DNA of 64,000 bases, from positions 378,492,687 to 378,556,686 of the forward strand of contig JAUMIR010000001.1 in NCBI GenBank assembly GCA_030847615.1, in the 5' to 3' direction. The translations under genes were made by a program, and so were the position numbers. A model generated the notes under the pieces. That model saw nothing but the letters and a program-made list of their open reading frames with translations. It searched no databases and was not told the origin of the DNA. This DNA comes from Gambelia wislizenii. Taxonomy: Eukaryota > Chordata > Lepidosauria > Squamata > Crotaphytidae. Within the stretch, counting starts at the first letter, position 1, and each line of letters starts with the position of its first letter. Shown here piece by piece: positions 31,656-42,375 of this stretch.

Positions 31656-33990
31656 ATGAGAGACAACTTCCAGGCAAATCTACAAACAAAACTTGAAGAC
31701 CATCCTACAGATCCTTCTCCTACAGTGCTTTGGCACCATATCAAAAACAGTATCCTCCAGTCTGCAGAAGAATCCCTTGGGTTCTCCCACAAGAAAAATC
31801 AAGACTGGTTTGATGAAAACAACCAAGAGATCCAGGAGCTGTTGGCAAAGAAGAGAACTGCTCACCAGGCATACCTCGCCCAGCCAACCTGCCATGTAAG
31901 AAAAGCAGCTTTCCGCCTCACATGTAGTAAAATTCAACAAAAACTCCGAGACATGCAGAACAAGTGGTGGATCAACATAGCAGAAAAGACACAACGCTGT
32001 GCAGATCTGGGTGATCATAGAGGATTTTATGAAGCTCTTAAAGCAGTGTTGGACCTACTTATCAGGTCCAAAGCTCCTTATACAGTACAGATGGTCAAAC
32101 ATTAATTACTGATAAAGGCTCCATCCTGAATCGATGGGCTGAACATTTTCAGAGTCTCTTTAGCGCCAGCCAAGTAGTCCAAGGCTCAGCTATCCAATAT
32201 ATGATACAAAAACCAATGAAAAATGAATTGGACATAGCTCCCACTTTGGAAGAGACCCTTAAGGCCATACAGCAGATGAAAAATGGCAAGGCAGCTGGGA
32301 TTGATGGAATCCCACTTGACGTTTGGAAACACGGAGGTCATGCACTCCACGATAAATTCCACGAACTCCTTGTGAATTGCTGGGGAAAAGGGGAACTGTC
32401 ATGAGACCTCTGAGATGCAGTCATCATCACCCTGTACAAGAAAAAAAGAGCAAAATCCGATTGCTCAAACTATCGAGGCATAACACTGCTCTCTATTGCT
32501 GGAAAAATCCTTGCAAGGCTACTCCTGAACAGATTAGTTCCTGCTATTGCAGAACTACTCCCTGAAAGCCAATGTGGCTTCAGAGCCAATAGGAGTACTA
32601 CAGACATGGTATTTGCCCTTAGACAACTGCAAGAAAAATGTAGGGAGCAGAACAAGGGTCTCTATGTAACATTTGTCGACCTCACCAAAGCCTTCGAAAC
32701 TGTGAGTAGAAAAGGTCTGTGGGAGATCCTGGAAAGTTTAGGATGTCCCCCCAAATTCCTTAAAATTATTATCTTGCTACACGAGGGCCAGCGTGGTCAA
32801 GTCAGATATGGCGATGCTCTTTCACAGCCCTTTCTAATAACTAATGGAGTGAAGCAAGGTTGTGTTCTTGCTCCAACTTTATTTACAATCTTCTTTAGCA
32901 TGATGCTCCAAAGGGCTATGGCAGAGCTTGAAGAAGACAATGGCATCTATATACGTTACCGTACTGATGGTAGTTTGTTTAACTTAAGCCATGAGGGCTC
33001 ACACTAAGACTCTAAACTGTCTAGTCCATGAGCTGCTCTTCGCTGATGATGCTGCCCTTGTTGCCCACAGAGAAGCAGCTCTGCAGCACCTAACATCCTG
33101 CTTCGCAACAGCTGTAGTGCTGTTTGGGCTGGAAGTCAACCTGAAGAAAACAGAAGTTCTTTACCAGCCTGCACCACAGGACGAACACCACCATCCCCAC
33201 ATTGCCATCGGCAAATTTGTGCTTAAGTCCATTCTACATTTCACCTACCTGGGAAGCATGATCTCCTCAGATGCCAAGATTGACAAAGAGATCGATCACA
33301 GGTTACCAAAGGCATATAGTGCATTTGGAAGATTTCACAAAAGTGTCTGGAGCAATAAACACCTGAGGTGAAGCACAAAAATCAGTGTGTATAAAGCCAT
33401 TGTACTGTCTATCCTCCTTTATGGATCTGAAACATGGGTCACCTATCGCCACCACCTACTCCTCGAATGCTGTCATCAGCGCTGTCTATGCACAATCGTA
33501 AATATACACTGGACTGACTATGTGACGAATGTTGCTGTCCTTGAGCAAGCAGGAATCACCAGTATTGAGGCCATGATATTGAGTATGAAGCTGCACTGGG
33601 CAGGGCACATTTCTAGGATGGAGGACCATCTCCTCCCAAAAATACTACTCTACGGTGAACTCGCCATGGGTCAGCATAAGAGGGGCACTCCAAAAAAGTG
33701 ATACAAAGACTCCCTGAAACAACATCTCAGGCTCGGACAAATTGATCACCAACAGTGGTCCGCCCTGGCCTCACATCAGGGGGCATGGAGACGCACTATC
33801 CACAATGCTACAGCCTTATTTGAGAACTCACGATGAACAAGTCTTGAAGAGAAATGACAACGCAGAAAGAATCACAACCCAAAAACATCACCCAAGGAAC
33901 CCTTCTGCTGTGCTTTCTGCAACCGGATTTGTTTATCTCGGATTGGTCTTTGTAGTCATCAGCGCGCTTGCAGAAAGCATGGCATGAGTC
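31656..33990 (+). pseudogene. LINE reverse transcriptase and C-terminal region, disrupted
   Basis: The linker frame (31656-32105) reads KKNQDWFDENNQEIQELLAK. RT motifs follow in order: MKNGKAAGIDGIPLDVWKHG (32276-32338), YRGITLLSIAGKILARLLLN (about 32471-32530), CGFRANRSTTDMVFALRQLQ, FVDLTKAFETVSRKGLWEIL, GVKQGCVLAPTLF and LLFADDAALVAH, with the FADD catalytic site at about 33039-33050. A +1 frameshift separates the FETVS and FADD blocks near 32990-33007. Further stops lie near 32401, 33371 and 33701. The C-terminal zinc finger (C-x2-C...H-x4-C, CAFCNRIC...SHQRAC) is at about 33905-33975. The active-site residues are intact; the frame is not. Confidence 0.85.
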
Positions 33991-34638
33991 CTTCCTGAAT
34001 CTTCGTTTGTGAAGAAAAGCCAGAGTGGTATTCACTGAGGGTCTTGGAACATATCTCCTGTGAATACAGGGGTTGACCTGTACTCTATACAGCACAATAA
34101 TGTTTATTTGCTAATAGAAGTTGATTCTTATCAAATCTTTCCTCTTTATACAGAAAGAAGCAGCTGTATCAGGGATGACACCCCCCCCCCCAAAAAAGAA
34201 AGATATTAAGAGATGAACCATTTAAAAATCCCCAGAAGGAAAGAAAAAGCTATGTGACTGGGTTATAAACATTTGCAAAGGCTGTGACTATTCATAAATG
34301 TACTGAAAAAAAGAAGAAGAATGTCTCAGGGTGTAATTTATTAGCCAGATATGGATACTTCATACATAGCCAATATAATTCTTTAATGAAGAACTACATA
34401 TACATGTACATATACCTATATGCATATTCCATAGATGTGGTTCTACAGGAGAACTCTAGAACTACATTCATCAACGTTTAAAATGTAGTTAAAAGATACG
34501 TCTCAACATATCAGCCCAGGAACAAGGAGTATATTAGGATAGGTGATGACATATAAGATGCATGGTATAAAGAAGGGACTGATTTATTTACCTGACTGGC
34601 AGGTATTTCTAGTTCTATATTATTTGTCTCACTCCCCT

Positions 34639-34741
34639 GATATCATGTTATTGGGTGCATCACAGGTTTGGTGATTGGATTACCAAAGGGCGGTATATAA
34701 ATAAATTTTATTATTATTAGTAGTAGTAGTAGTAGTAGTAA
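34639..34741 (+). mobile_element. L2-like 3' tail with (TTA)n(GTA)n
   Basis: GATTGGATTACCAAAGGGCGG is followed by TATATAAATAAATTTTATTATTATTAG and a (TAG)n run. This is a truncated retroposon end of the type at 385 and 18040. Confidence 0.55.
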
Positions 34742-34789
34742 AATCAGTCATAAAGCTATGTTTGACAATCATCTTCATTAGATTTTCCT

Positions 34790-34975
34790 TGTTTTTTTTA
34801 CGGGCTGTGAGGCTGTGTTCGGGAATAGTTTCTTTACGATGTTTTGCCTGCATCTGTGGCTGGCATCTTGAAAGATGCCATCTTCATCTCTGAAGATGCC
34901 AGCCACAGATGCAGGTGAAACATCAGAAAGAAACTATTCCAGAACATGGCCTCACAGCCCAGGAAAAAAACAAAG
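34790..34975. repeat. Head-to-head palindrome of an interspersed repeat
   Basis: The left arm (about 34797-34877) and right arm (about 34886-34967) are inverted copies: CTGCATCTGTGGCTGGCATC against GATGCCAGCCACAGATGCAG, extended on both sides through GAAACTATTC to the outer CTGTGAGGC / GCCTCACAG. The spacer is under 10 bases. A third copy lies at 66-158. The right copy continues past the palindrome (ATGGATGCCGGCTGTGAAAG to about 35010). Confidence 0.75.
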
Positions 34976-35009
34976 AAAATCTATGGATGCCGGCTGTGAA
35001 AGCCTTCAA

Positions 35010-35735
35010 CTTCACAATAATCTTCATTTTTGAACACATCATACCAAACCTGGACAATGAACAGTTTCATGGGGGTCTGGAATAAGATTACTGGAGAAAG
35101 TCACTACTTTGAGGGGGAACATATACTTATCCATTTTTAAATACAGATCAGCTCAATATTGTTTAAAAGGAAGATGAAATATTATTTAACGGAAGCTGCA
35201 AACTTGGTAACTGATGAAGATGTAAATGGGTAAGACTACAGGTTCTTGTTTGACAATGCTAAACAAACAAACAAACATGCTATGATAAAGCATCTAAGGT
35301 ACTGAAATCTATGAGAATGTTCACATTTGTAGTGCTAGTTCCTGCACATAGAAAGTGTGTGTTTTTGTGTGCACCATGATCTTACAAAGTACTAGGTTAT
35401 GATGATCACACATATAGATGTAACAGAAGACACTTGCAACTTATTCCTGCATCAGGAGAAGAGAAGTGGTGAAAGACCATCAAAAAGCTACCAAATCAAT
35501 GAGGAAAGTATCTGAAAAACAAAACAGAGAAATAAAAAATAACATGAACTTATTACTGTTTAAAGAAGAGCTTGATGTGGCTCCATGCAGATCAAACAGA
35601 AGGTGGAGAGCATAAAAAAAAAAAAACCTATTGAGCAATGGTCAAGGTTAACAGATTTTTTTTTTAAAAAAAGAAAGAAGATGTGGGAATAGTATATGAA
35701 GTTAATGAAAACTAATTGAGAATGGAGATGATAGC
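35010..35735. other. Unassigned sequence
   Basis: AT-rich. A-rich runs lie at 35617-35629 and 35656-35673. No recognised feature. Confidence 0.5.
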
Positions 35736-36160
35736 TGGTGAGATGTTTCTTTAGCGTGGAAAACAGCCTGTTTAGCCTGGGTATGTTTAGCCTGGAAAAA
35801 AGACGGTTAAGAGGCGATATGATAACCCTGTTTAAGTATTTGAAGGGGTGTCACATTGAGGATGGAGCAGGCTTGTTTTCTGCTGCTCCAGAGACTGGAA
35901 CATGGAGCAATGGATGCAAGCTCCAGGAACAGAGATTCCACCTCAACATGAGGAGGAACTTTTTGACAGTAAGAGCTGTTCGGCAGTGGAACACACTCCC
36001 TCGGAGCGTGGTGGGGTCTCCTTCCTTGGAGGTCTTTAAACAGAGGCTGGATGGCCATCTGTCAGGGATGCTTTGATCGTGATTTCCTGTGTGGCAGGGG
36101 GTTGGACTGGATGGCCCTCGTGGTCTCTTCCAACTCTGCAATTCTATGATTCTATGAGAT
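35736..36160 (+). mobile_element. CR1 LINE 3' fragment
   Basis: The 112-codon frame (35738-36076) holds MFSLEKRRLRGDMITLFKYL, LFSAAPETG...RFHLNMRRNF, VRQWNTLPRSVVGSPSLEVF and KQRLDGHLSGML. This is the conserved C-terminus of CR1 ORF2, little damaged at this end. The 3' untranslated end finishes CTGCAATTCTATGATTCTATGAGA. It is better preserved than the copy at 13050, so it is probably younger. Confidence 0.9.
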
Positions 36161-36402
36161 GTATTTGTCTATCTATCTATCTATGAATGAGTTAAGTATA
36201 TTTATATGCATATATACATTCAATGGTATGATGACAACTTTCTATTGATTCTGAATGGTAAAAACATTGACCTGAAATGTCCTCAGTGCTGGTTGTAAGA
36301 ATGTCCTGCTACAGCTGAAAGATTTTGACATTAATGTTGCTTGGACAGCAGACTTTAGGAAGAAAATGCCAGTTAGCATTATGTGGTGTGGAAGGACCAA
36401 AA

Positions 36403-36446
<44 letters not shown>

Positions 36447-37554
36447 GAAGAAGAGAGTAGATGCAAGCCCTCTTAAAATAATGAAAGAATAGCAAAGACA
36501 CACTTTTAAAAACTCACTGGTTAGGCAACTAGTTCCAAAAGTGACTGCCATAAGCACAGACCACAATCGTAGTAGCTAAAATATATTTCTAGAAGCTCCT
36601 AGAATGCGGCATCACAAAAGAAGGCTAAGGTCTGTCTTTCTTGAGTGAGCTTCAAAGGATACATCAAGAGAGTGAGCTTCAAGAGACCTACTTTTTAGTC
36701 ACTGACCTGATGTGAAGATAGTGAGGTAGTTCAAGGGATTAGGAAATAATTTTGGAAAGTAAATTGATGAATGAAATCAACCTGTTAAGTTGCTCTCCTT
36801 TTAGGTATCCTGTTATAGTTATAATTTAGAATTCATATTTTGTGTTTGAGGCACTTAAATATGATAACAAATCTAAAACAGAAGTAGCTGTTAGGTATTT
36901 TATAAGCCACTTTTAATGAAGCAATAATAGCTCCAATAAAGCAAATGACCACTAGATTTTCTTACAATATTTCTGTGTTTCATTTTAGTTACTGTTTTGA
37001 TTAACTGACTGAAAGATGTAGACATTTCAAACTACTGTAGTAGTTTGTCATAAAGGAAGAGTATCAATAAAATGAAGCAGTCCATTTAGGGCATAATCTG
37101 AACTGAAGGGATTTTTCACAGTTAAAATATGTCTCACTGCTAATTATTATTAACACAGTACACTTCAATATTGTGTATTTGCCAAAATAGTCAAGTTGTT
37201 TATTCAAGTACTAGAATCTCACTTGTGGTCAGAACAGTACTCAAAGGGAAGGTGTGTGTATATTAAAAAATTAAAAAACCCTGATTAAAGTGAGCAGAAG
37301 TGAGCAGAGCTTCTTTTTTAAAAAACGAAAGGCTTTTTCATATATTATTTTATGATGACAGCCACTGAACATATTCATGCTTGCACCATTTTATAGTAAT
37401 CTTTATTGGCTATGTTTGGCCTAGCCAAAATACTCAGTATTTATGGTTGCATCACTCACGTGCAACCCCAAACTCTCTGGGATCTTATTACAGAAAGTGG
37501 TTTAGTGAAAGGTACCTAAGTTATGTAAGTAATCTCAAAAGATCTCAGTAGTGT
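36161..37554. other. Unassigned sequence with (CTAT)n and (GAAA)n tracts
   Basis: Microsatellites lie at 36165-36186 (CTAT) and 36402-36446 (GAAA). The two Phe/Leu/Ser-rich minus frames over the GAAA tract are artefacts. No other feature is recognised. Confidence 0.6.
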
Positions 37555-37780
37555 TACAATTGGCCATCACATCCATGGATTCTGCATCCATGGATTCAAC
37601 CAACCACATATTGCCCCCCCCAAAAAAAAATTCCAAAAAGCATACCTTGATTTTGCTGTTTTATATAAGGGACACCATTTTACTATGCCATTGTATATAA
37701 TGGGACTTGAACATCCATGGATTTTGGTATCTACAGGGGTTTTGGAACCAACCCCCAGTGAATACTGATGGCCCATTGTA
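37555..37780. mobile_element. Tigger-like MITE, TA duplication
   Basis: The element 37557-37778 starts CAATTGGCCATCACATCC and ends ACTGATGGCCCATTG, with TA on both sides. The interior repeats ATCCATGGATTCTGCATCC / ATCCATGGATTTTGGTATC, the usual Tigger-type CCRYGGATT motif. A frame of about 70 codons on the minus strand is coincidental. Confidence 0.8.
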
Positions 37781-39474
37781 TATCCTGTGCTTTATTTTAC
37801 AATGTGTTTATTTTACAACATGGGAAAGAGGAACTGCTCCATTCAAAGACATCCGCATTTCAGAGCATCTAGTTCCAGGTTTATTATCCTGCAATTGTAG
37901 ATGGAGACAGAGAAACAGTTGTTTCCCCAGGGCCATCCAGTATATTTATGCCTGAGATAAGATTTCAATTAAGAGTTTCTAGCTTCACAAATGCTATGCT
38001 TAATGCTTATGATCCACAATTTCTGTACAAGGGATTTGTACAAGTACAAGTGACTTAGGGATTTGGCAAGATCTGGTTGGAGCTCTAAAAAAATGGAGAG
38101 GGGTGGAAAATATGAAAAAGTAGTGGGGGGGGATTTGCACCAATTTTGTGCCAAGCATAGTAGTGCTGGGGTTGGCTCTTTGAAGGCTTACCAAACTCTT
38201 CACTTTGCATTAAGAATAAAATAATCACATCTTCCCCAACTAACAAACATACAAACATCAAACACACACACACAAAACTTCCTGCTCTGGATTATGGGTA
38301 AGTAAAAGAAGAAAGAAGAAAACCTTGCATGATTGTATTCAAGGAAAAAAATAATATAATTTCATTAAAATCAGCAAGGCTTGTCTAGACTAAGTGGGCA
38401 TTTTTTAAAAGACCATTGAGCCAACACAACAAAAAGATGAAGGTGAAACTAATGTCATTTAAAGTGAATCCTGATACAAGAAAGTGATATGAACAAGACA
38501 TTCCAATCAACTGTACTGTTTGTAAAACTACTGTGATTTCCAGGTTGTAGGTTCTAGTTTGCCAGCCAAACTGCCATGTGCTGAGACAGTTGTCTTTCTG
38601 AAGACAAGTACTAAAGTTATTTGATGGGCTTGAAAAGATACTTCTCATCTTCAGAATTTTGTGTGGCAAAAATTACAGGCTGAGAAAAATAGGCTCTGAA
38701 ATTCTGCATATTTCTGTGTCATGAAATTAGGGGATGAGATTTCTCCAAATATTCTCCAACATTTGGTGTTTGACAGATGTTTTGCCTGGATCTTGTTGTG
38801 TCTGTCAGTGTCATTATGCTGGTGGTTTCAGTGGCAAGAAAAAAATCAATGAGAAAGAGCAGACATAGGAAGAGAAGGGTTCCAGCTCCATAGATCTGTT
38901 TCCCAAAAGCCTGGCTTTGTTGTTGTTGTGTGTGGGAGGGGGTGTTGTCAATGGAGCCAAGGAACAATGAGAGGACTGTCTTGAACACTCACCTGCCTCA
39001 TGGCACAGACAATTGTCTAAGCCCTGCCATATTTCCTTAGGTCCATGAAACCTCCCTCTCTCATGAAGCCAGGTATTTGGGAAACAGGTAGCATGGAGTC
39101 AAAAGCCTTTTAGTCCTATCACCACCACTTCCACCATGTCTCCTCCCTGCATAATACCCCATAGGACTTCAACGATTCCTTCCTGAAGCATTTTATTTCA
39201 TCCAATGCGAAATAAACTAGGTAGATTGTTAGTTCATATTACCAACTAAGGGCAAAAGAGAAGGCATCTGGAAGAGGAAGTAGCCAAGCCATTGTTTCCT
39301 TCAACAATATTTAAAATAATAGTAACACTAGATTCTCTCTTGCTCCTGAAAATCCTCACCATACTAACAGACAGACAACATGGTAAAGCAATTTTACCAA
39401 ACATTCTCCAGAGGGTGATTAAAAGGGTACCCTGTTCCATGAGAAGACTTTTGAAGAGAATGGATACAGTCTGA
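37781..39474. other. Unassigned sequence
   Basis: About 1.7 kb. AGGCTTGTCTAGACTAAGTG near 38379 resembles the end of a GGGCTTGTCTA-class TIR element, but I cannot find the opposite end. A (CACA)n run lies at 38263-38273. Nothing else is recognised. Confidence 0.45.
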
Positions 39475-39869
39475 CCAAGGACTTTTTCGGACAAACCAAA
39501 AATAATGCTAGCAGCCTCGCCAGGTTGCGAGGCTGCAGCGCTAGAGGGTGTCCGTTTCGCATGACGCTCCTTCCCAGCGGTACTGTTGCAGTACCGCTGG
39601 GACATTTGACCGTCATATTTTGGATTTGACCATCATATTTTACTCACGATCAATGATTGTGAGTAAAATATGACGGTCAAATCTAAAATTTGACCATCAT
39701 ATTTTGGATTTGACCGTCATATTTTACTCACGATCAACGATGTCCCAGCAGTACTGCAACAGTACTGCTGGGAAGGAGCGTCATGCAAACGGACGCCCTC
39801 TAGCGCTGCAGCCTCGCAACCTGGCGAGGCTGCTAGCGTTATTTTTGGTTTGTCCGAAAAAGTCCCAAG
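39475..39869. mobile_element. Foldback element 2, exact CCAAG duplication
   Basis: The element 39480-39864 is a near-complete palindrome: GACTTTTTCGGACAAACC on the left pairs with GGTTTGTCCGAAAAAGTC on the right, and the arms extend inward past GCCTCGCCAGGTTGCGAGG to a centre near 39660. Each arm has a nested hairpin (CCAGCGGTACTG/CAGTACCGCTGG on the left). The centre has alternating TTTGACCRTCATATTTT units. CCAAG is duplicated exactly (39475-39479 and 39865-39869). No coding capacity. Confidence 0.9.
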
Positions 39870-40321
39870 TCTCATCTAGGCAGTCCACAATTGCTTTAAG
39901 GAGCAGACAGGGAAATTAGTACCATGGAGAGCAGCAATCTCTTGCAGACCCAGACCGTACAGCCCCACCGCCCTCCTGAATGAAACACAGACACAGTTCA
40001 GTTTTCTTACATTTGTATTCTACACACTATGTAAACTTTCAGAATATTTTGTCAGGTACAGGTTAGTAAAGGTGGATACATACTGAGGTAGATATGAGTA
40101 AATACATTGTTTTGGCAAGATATGGCCACAATTTGCGAGCTAAATGGTTGGCGTCAATGTATGGGTCGTGATCTCACCGCTGCCCACCCATGTGGGCCAA
40201 GGAGGAGTCGGTCCATTCCGAACCCTTCTAGAGGAGAGAGCCAATGGCTGAGCCGGCTGCCCGACGCTCTCTCCTCCCCTGTAAACAAGGTCATGTTAAC
40301 AAATTACCCCCGGGGCCTCAC

Positions 40322-40348
40322 TTGAACTTGAACTTGAACTTATACTTG
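40322..40348 (-). repeat. Tandem AGTTCA hexamers in the DIRS end
   Basis: In reverse complement AGTTCA is repeated head to tail about four times (one unit altered). The other DIRS end has the same tandem at 62826-62856, so it is an element feature. The hexamer resembles a nuclear-receptor half-site; function is not shown. Confidence 0.7.
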
Positions 40349-40452
40349 ATTGAGGCCCCAGGTTCATTTCCTATCATGACCCAATACATCTGCCATTAAG
40401 GCGTTCCCCATGGGAACCGCCTTCCGCCAACCATTATCATCAACAGGCAGGC

Positions 40453-41379
40453 CTACCGGTCCCCTTGTGCCTCTGGCCCTGTTGGCAGTGCCCGCCCAGG
40501 CCTGATGTAAGCAGCATATGCTCTTGAACGCCATCGCCCCAAGCTCTTCATGGACTCCGTGGGCATGCCCGCCTCAGCCACCGTGGTCACCGCGCCTATG
40601 CGGAAGGAATGACTACCAAAGTCTTCTGCCGGCAAGCCCAGTCCTCGAATTGCCATCTTCAGGATGCTCACGAACTGAAACCTGGTTAAAGGGAACCCTT
40701 CCTTGTGCCTGAACAAGGGGCCCTGCCCTCGGCCCCTCACCTCCACAAATTTCGTCATGCTCGCCACCGGGCATGGGGAAGGAACCATGACCCTTCTGAG
40801 ACGTAGGGTGGCCCCTTGGCCATGCTGGTCTGTTTTGGAGCACCGGATGTGCAATGACACGATGCCTTCCCCAAGGGTCACATCGCTCATCTGCAGCGCC
40901 CTGCTGGATGTATCTGTTTTGGAGGAGCACACCACCTCCCCGACCCGTAGGGCCCCAAAGAAAGCAATCGTGTATGCTGCACCAAAAAGCAGCGCCTCGT
41001 AGCTGGAGTGGCATATGCGAGGCAGTCGCTCTACTAGTTGTGCCAGCAAGGCATAGGATATCGGACACCTTGCATCAGGGGCCCGTGGCACTGCCCACCT
41101 CCAGCCCTCCAATGCTCTTCTTACCATGAAGGTGTCACAGGGGTCCCCATGCCCTGCTGCTTTGTTGAAGAATGAAATGCCTGCTGCCAGACCAGCAATG
41201 GTCCTTGGGGCCAGTCCTCTGTCCTTTAAGGAGGCCAGATGATGTAGCACTTCCCGTTCCGAAGGTGGTCCTGCCGTCCCATAGCCATGATGCCGCCTGA
41301 AGGCCATGAACTCCATGGCTGCTCTCCGGTAGCTGGCTTGCGTTGATGGAGCCAAGGAGTTGGCTACCCCTTGGAGCAC
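40453..41379 (-). CDS. DIRS tyrosine recombinase, 308 codons
   Basis: Known family: DIRS elements integrate a circular DNA copy with a tyrosine recombinase rather than a DDE integrase. The frame is open from an ATG at 41379. The N-terminal domain (residues 1-100) has SLAPSTQASYRRA and LAPRTIAGL. The catalytic domain shows the expected set in order: R145 (GALRVGE), K182 (CSKTDQ), H257 and R260 (SHSFRIGA), W283 (LGRW) and Y291 (AAYIRP). Length and motif order match the family. No stop or frameshift is visible, unlike the neighbouring polymerase. It overlaps the RNase H frame by 16 bases. The intact frame may reflect recent insertion; activity is not shown. Confidence 0.9.
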   Translation of the reverse strand: MLQGVANSLAPSTQASYRRAAMEFMAFRRHHGYGTAGPPSEREVLHHLASLKDRGLAPRTIAGLAAGISFFNKAAGHGDPCDTFMVRRALEGWRWAVPRAPDARCPISYALLAQLVERLPRICHSSYEALLFGAAYTIAFFGALRVGEVVCSSKTDTSSRALQMSDVTLGEGIVSLHIRCSKTDQHGQGATLRLRRVMVPSPCPVASMTKFVEVRGRGQGPLFRHKEGFPLTRFQFVSILKMAIRGLGLPAEDFGSHSFRIGAVTTVAEAGMPTESMKSLGRWRSRAYAAYIRPGRALPTGPEAQGDR

Positions 41380-42372
41380 AGTTCGTTCCCAAGGCTCCAG
41401 AGGTCTGCTGGAAAAGGAACTGCTACCTCGTCCACATCCCGAGCTAGCGAGCGGAACCGATCGGCCTGAAACTGAGACAATACATCTGCAATCTCGTTAT
41501 CCACTCCCAGGATGTGCCGTGCCTGGAAGCTGATGTTGGCCTCCAGGCAGGCAAGCACAAACCGGCGAACTAGCCTCATGACCCTCTCCGACCTGGAGGA
41601 CTGCCTGTTGATGATATTCACCACAGCCTGGTTGTCACATCAAAAACAAACCTTCTTGTCCCTGAACTCCGTCCCCCACAGGGTGATGGCCATGACGATG
41701 GGGAAGAAGTCTAAGAATGTGAGGTCCGTGGTCACACCCTTGTCCGCCCACTCAACCGGCCAAGGCTGTGCGCACCAGTGGCCATTGTAGAAGATCCCGA
41801 AACCCAGGCTGCACGCCGCATCCGAGTGAACCTGCAAACTTCCCCCCAGTTCCAAACACCCCTGCCACATGGTGACCCCATTGTAGTTCTGGAAGAAGGA
41901 CAACCACACCCTCATGTCCTCTTTTACCCCTTTTGTGAGGCGGATGCGATGATGCTGTGCCCTGACCCCCCCCCCCCCGGTCAGCCTCGCGAGGCGAGCG
42001 CAGAATGCCCTCCCGGGGGAAACTACCCTGCAGGCAAAGTTCAGGTGGCCCAGTAACGATTGCACCTCTCTTAAAGTGGCCTTGTCCTTCCTCAGGAGAT
42101 CACTCAGCAATGCCCGTACGCTGATGATCTTTTTGTCGGGCAGTCTGGATATCCCCTGCTCAGAATCAAGCTGTATGCCCAGATATACCAGGGATGTTGT
42201 TGGCCCAACCATCTTGTCTGGCGCCAACGGGACCCCCAGCTTGGTTGCCAATGCCTGGAAGGAAGAAAGCAGAGACCCACACTCTTCCCCCCCCCCCAGC
42301 AGGGCCCATCATGAGAAAGTCATTGAGGTAGTGGGTGACGAAGGGGCACTCTGGCTTGCTGAGCCAGTCTTA
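41364..42372 (-). pseudogene. DIRS reverse transcriptase/RNase H, disrupted
   Basis: From 42372 the frame gives PFVTHYLNDFLMMG, the RT catalytic block; the usual YLDD is YLND. A frameshift falls in the G run at about 42288-42297. The next frame (42251-41640) contains ATKLGVPLAPDKMVGPTTS, the RT thumb, and VHSDAACSLGFGIF, RNase H with Asp 144 of this frame. An in-frame stop (TGA, 41639-41637) interrupts VCF and CDNQAVVNIINRQ. The frame then continues to 41364 (IADVLSQFQADRFRSLARDV). The Glu of TFLELFP is Asp. Polymerase is therefore inactive. Confidence 0.9.
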
Positions 42373-42375
42373 TCT

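Larger units (their letters stand above)
30021..34036 (+). mobile_element. Near full-length LINE (APE endonuclease, RT, C-terminal zinc finger)
   Basis: The element 30031-34026 is flanked by GGTAATCACT (30021-30030) and GGTATTCACT (34027-34036), nine of ten identical. The order is a 0.75-kb 5' leader, an endonuclease region (30796-31617), a reverse-transcriptase region (31656-33700) and a C2HC-type zinc finger near 33905-33975. It ends GAAAAGCCAGAG with no poly-A. Known: this architecture fits APE-class LINEs; the clade (Vingi is one candidate) is not fixed from sequence alone. Stops and frameshifts make the copy inactive. Truncated relatives are at 17259 and 22839. Confidence 0.85.
29860..34082. 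mobile_element. Tigger-like MITE split by a 4-kb LINE
   Basis: The left end TA-CAGGACGACTCCCATATCC is at 29860 and the right end GGGGTTGACCTG-TA is at 34082. The two are inverted repeats with TA on both sides. The interior sequence 29880-30030 (GTTTCACTTATCCAAG, CTCTAGGCATTTC) and 34037-34070 (TTGGAACATATCTCCTG) match the order seen in the copy at 45526. The LINE occupies 30031-34026. Confidence 0.75.
39926..42375 (-). mobile_element. 5'-truncated DIRS-type retrotransposon
   Basis: In reverse complement the order is reverse transcriptase (from 42372), RNase H, tyrosine recombinase (41379-40453), then a non-coding end (40450-39926) containing (AGTTCA)n repeats. This gene order and the tyrosine recombinase define DIRS elements. 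The non-coding end aligns with 62820-63192 plus 63847-63875. The 5' start of the polymerase and the upstream terminal repeat are absent. Confidence 0.85.

Noticed and set aside
38379..38400. End of another GGGCTTGTCTA-class element
   Set aside because: No opposite end within 1.5 kb; a single 18-base match is not enough.
40613..41129. Frames of 91-151 codons opposite or overlapping the DIRS recombinase
   Set aside because: They are shadows of the recombinase frame in other phases.
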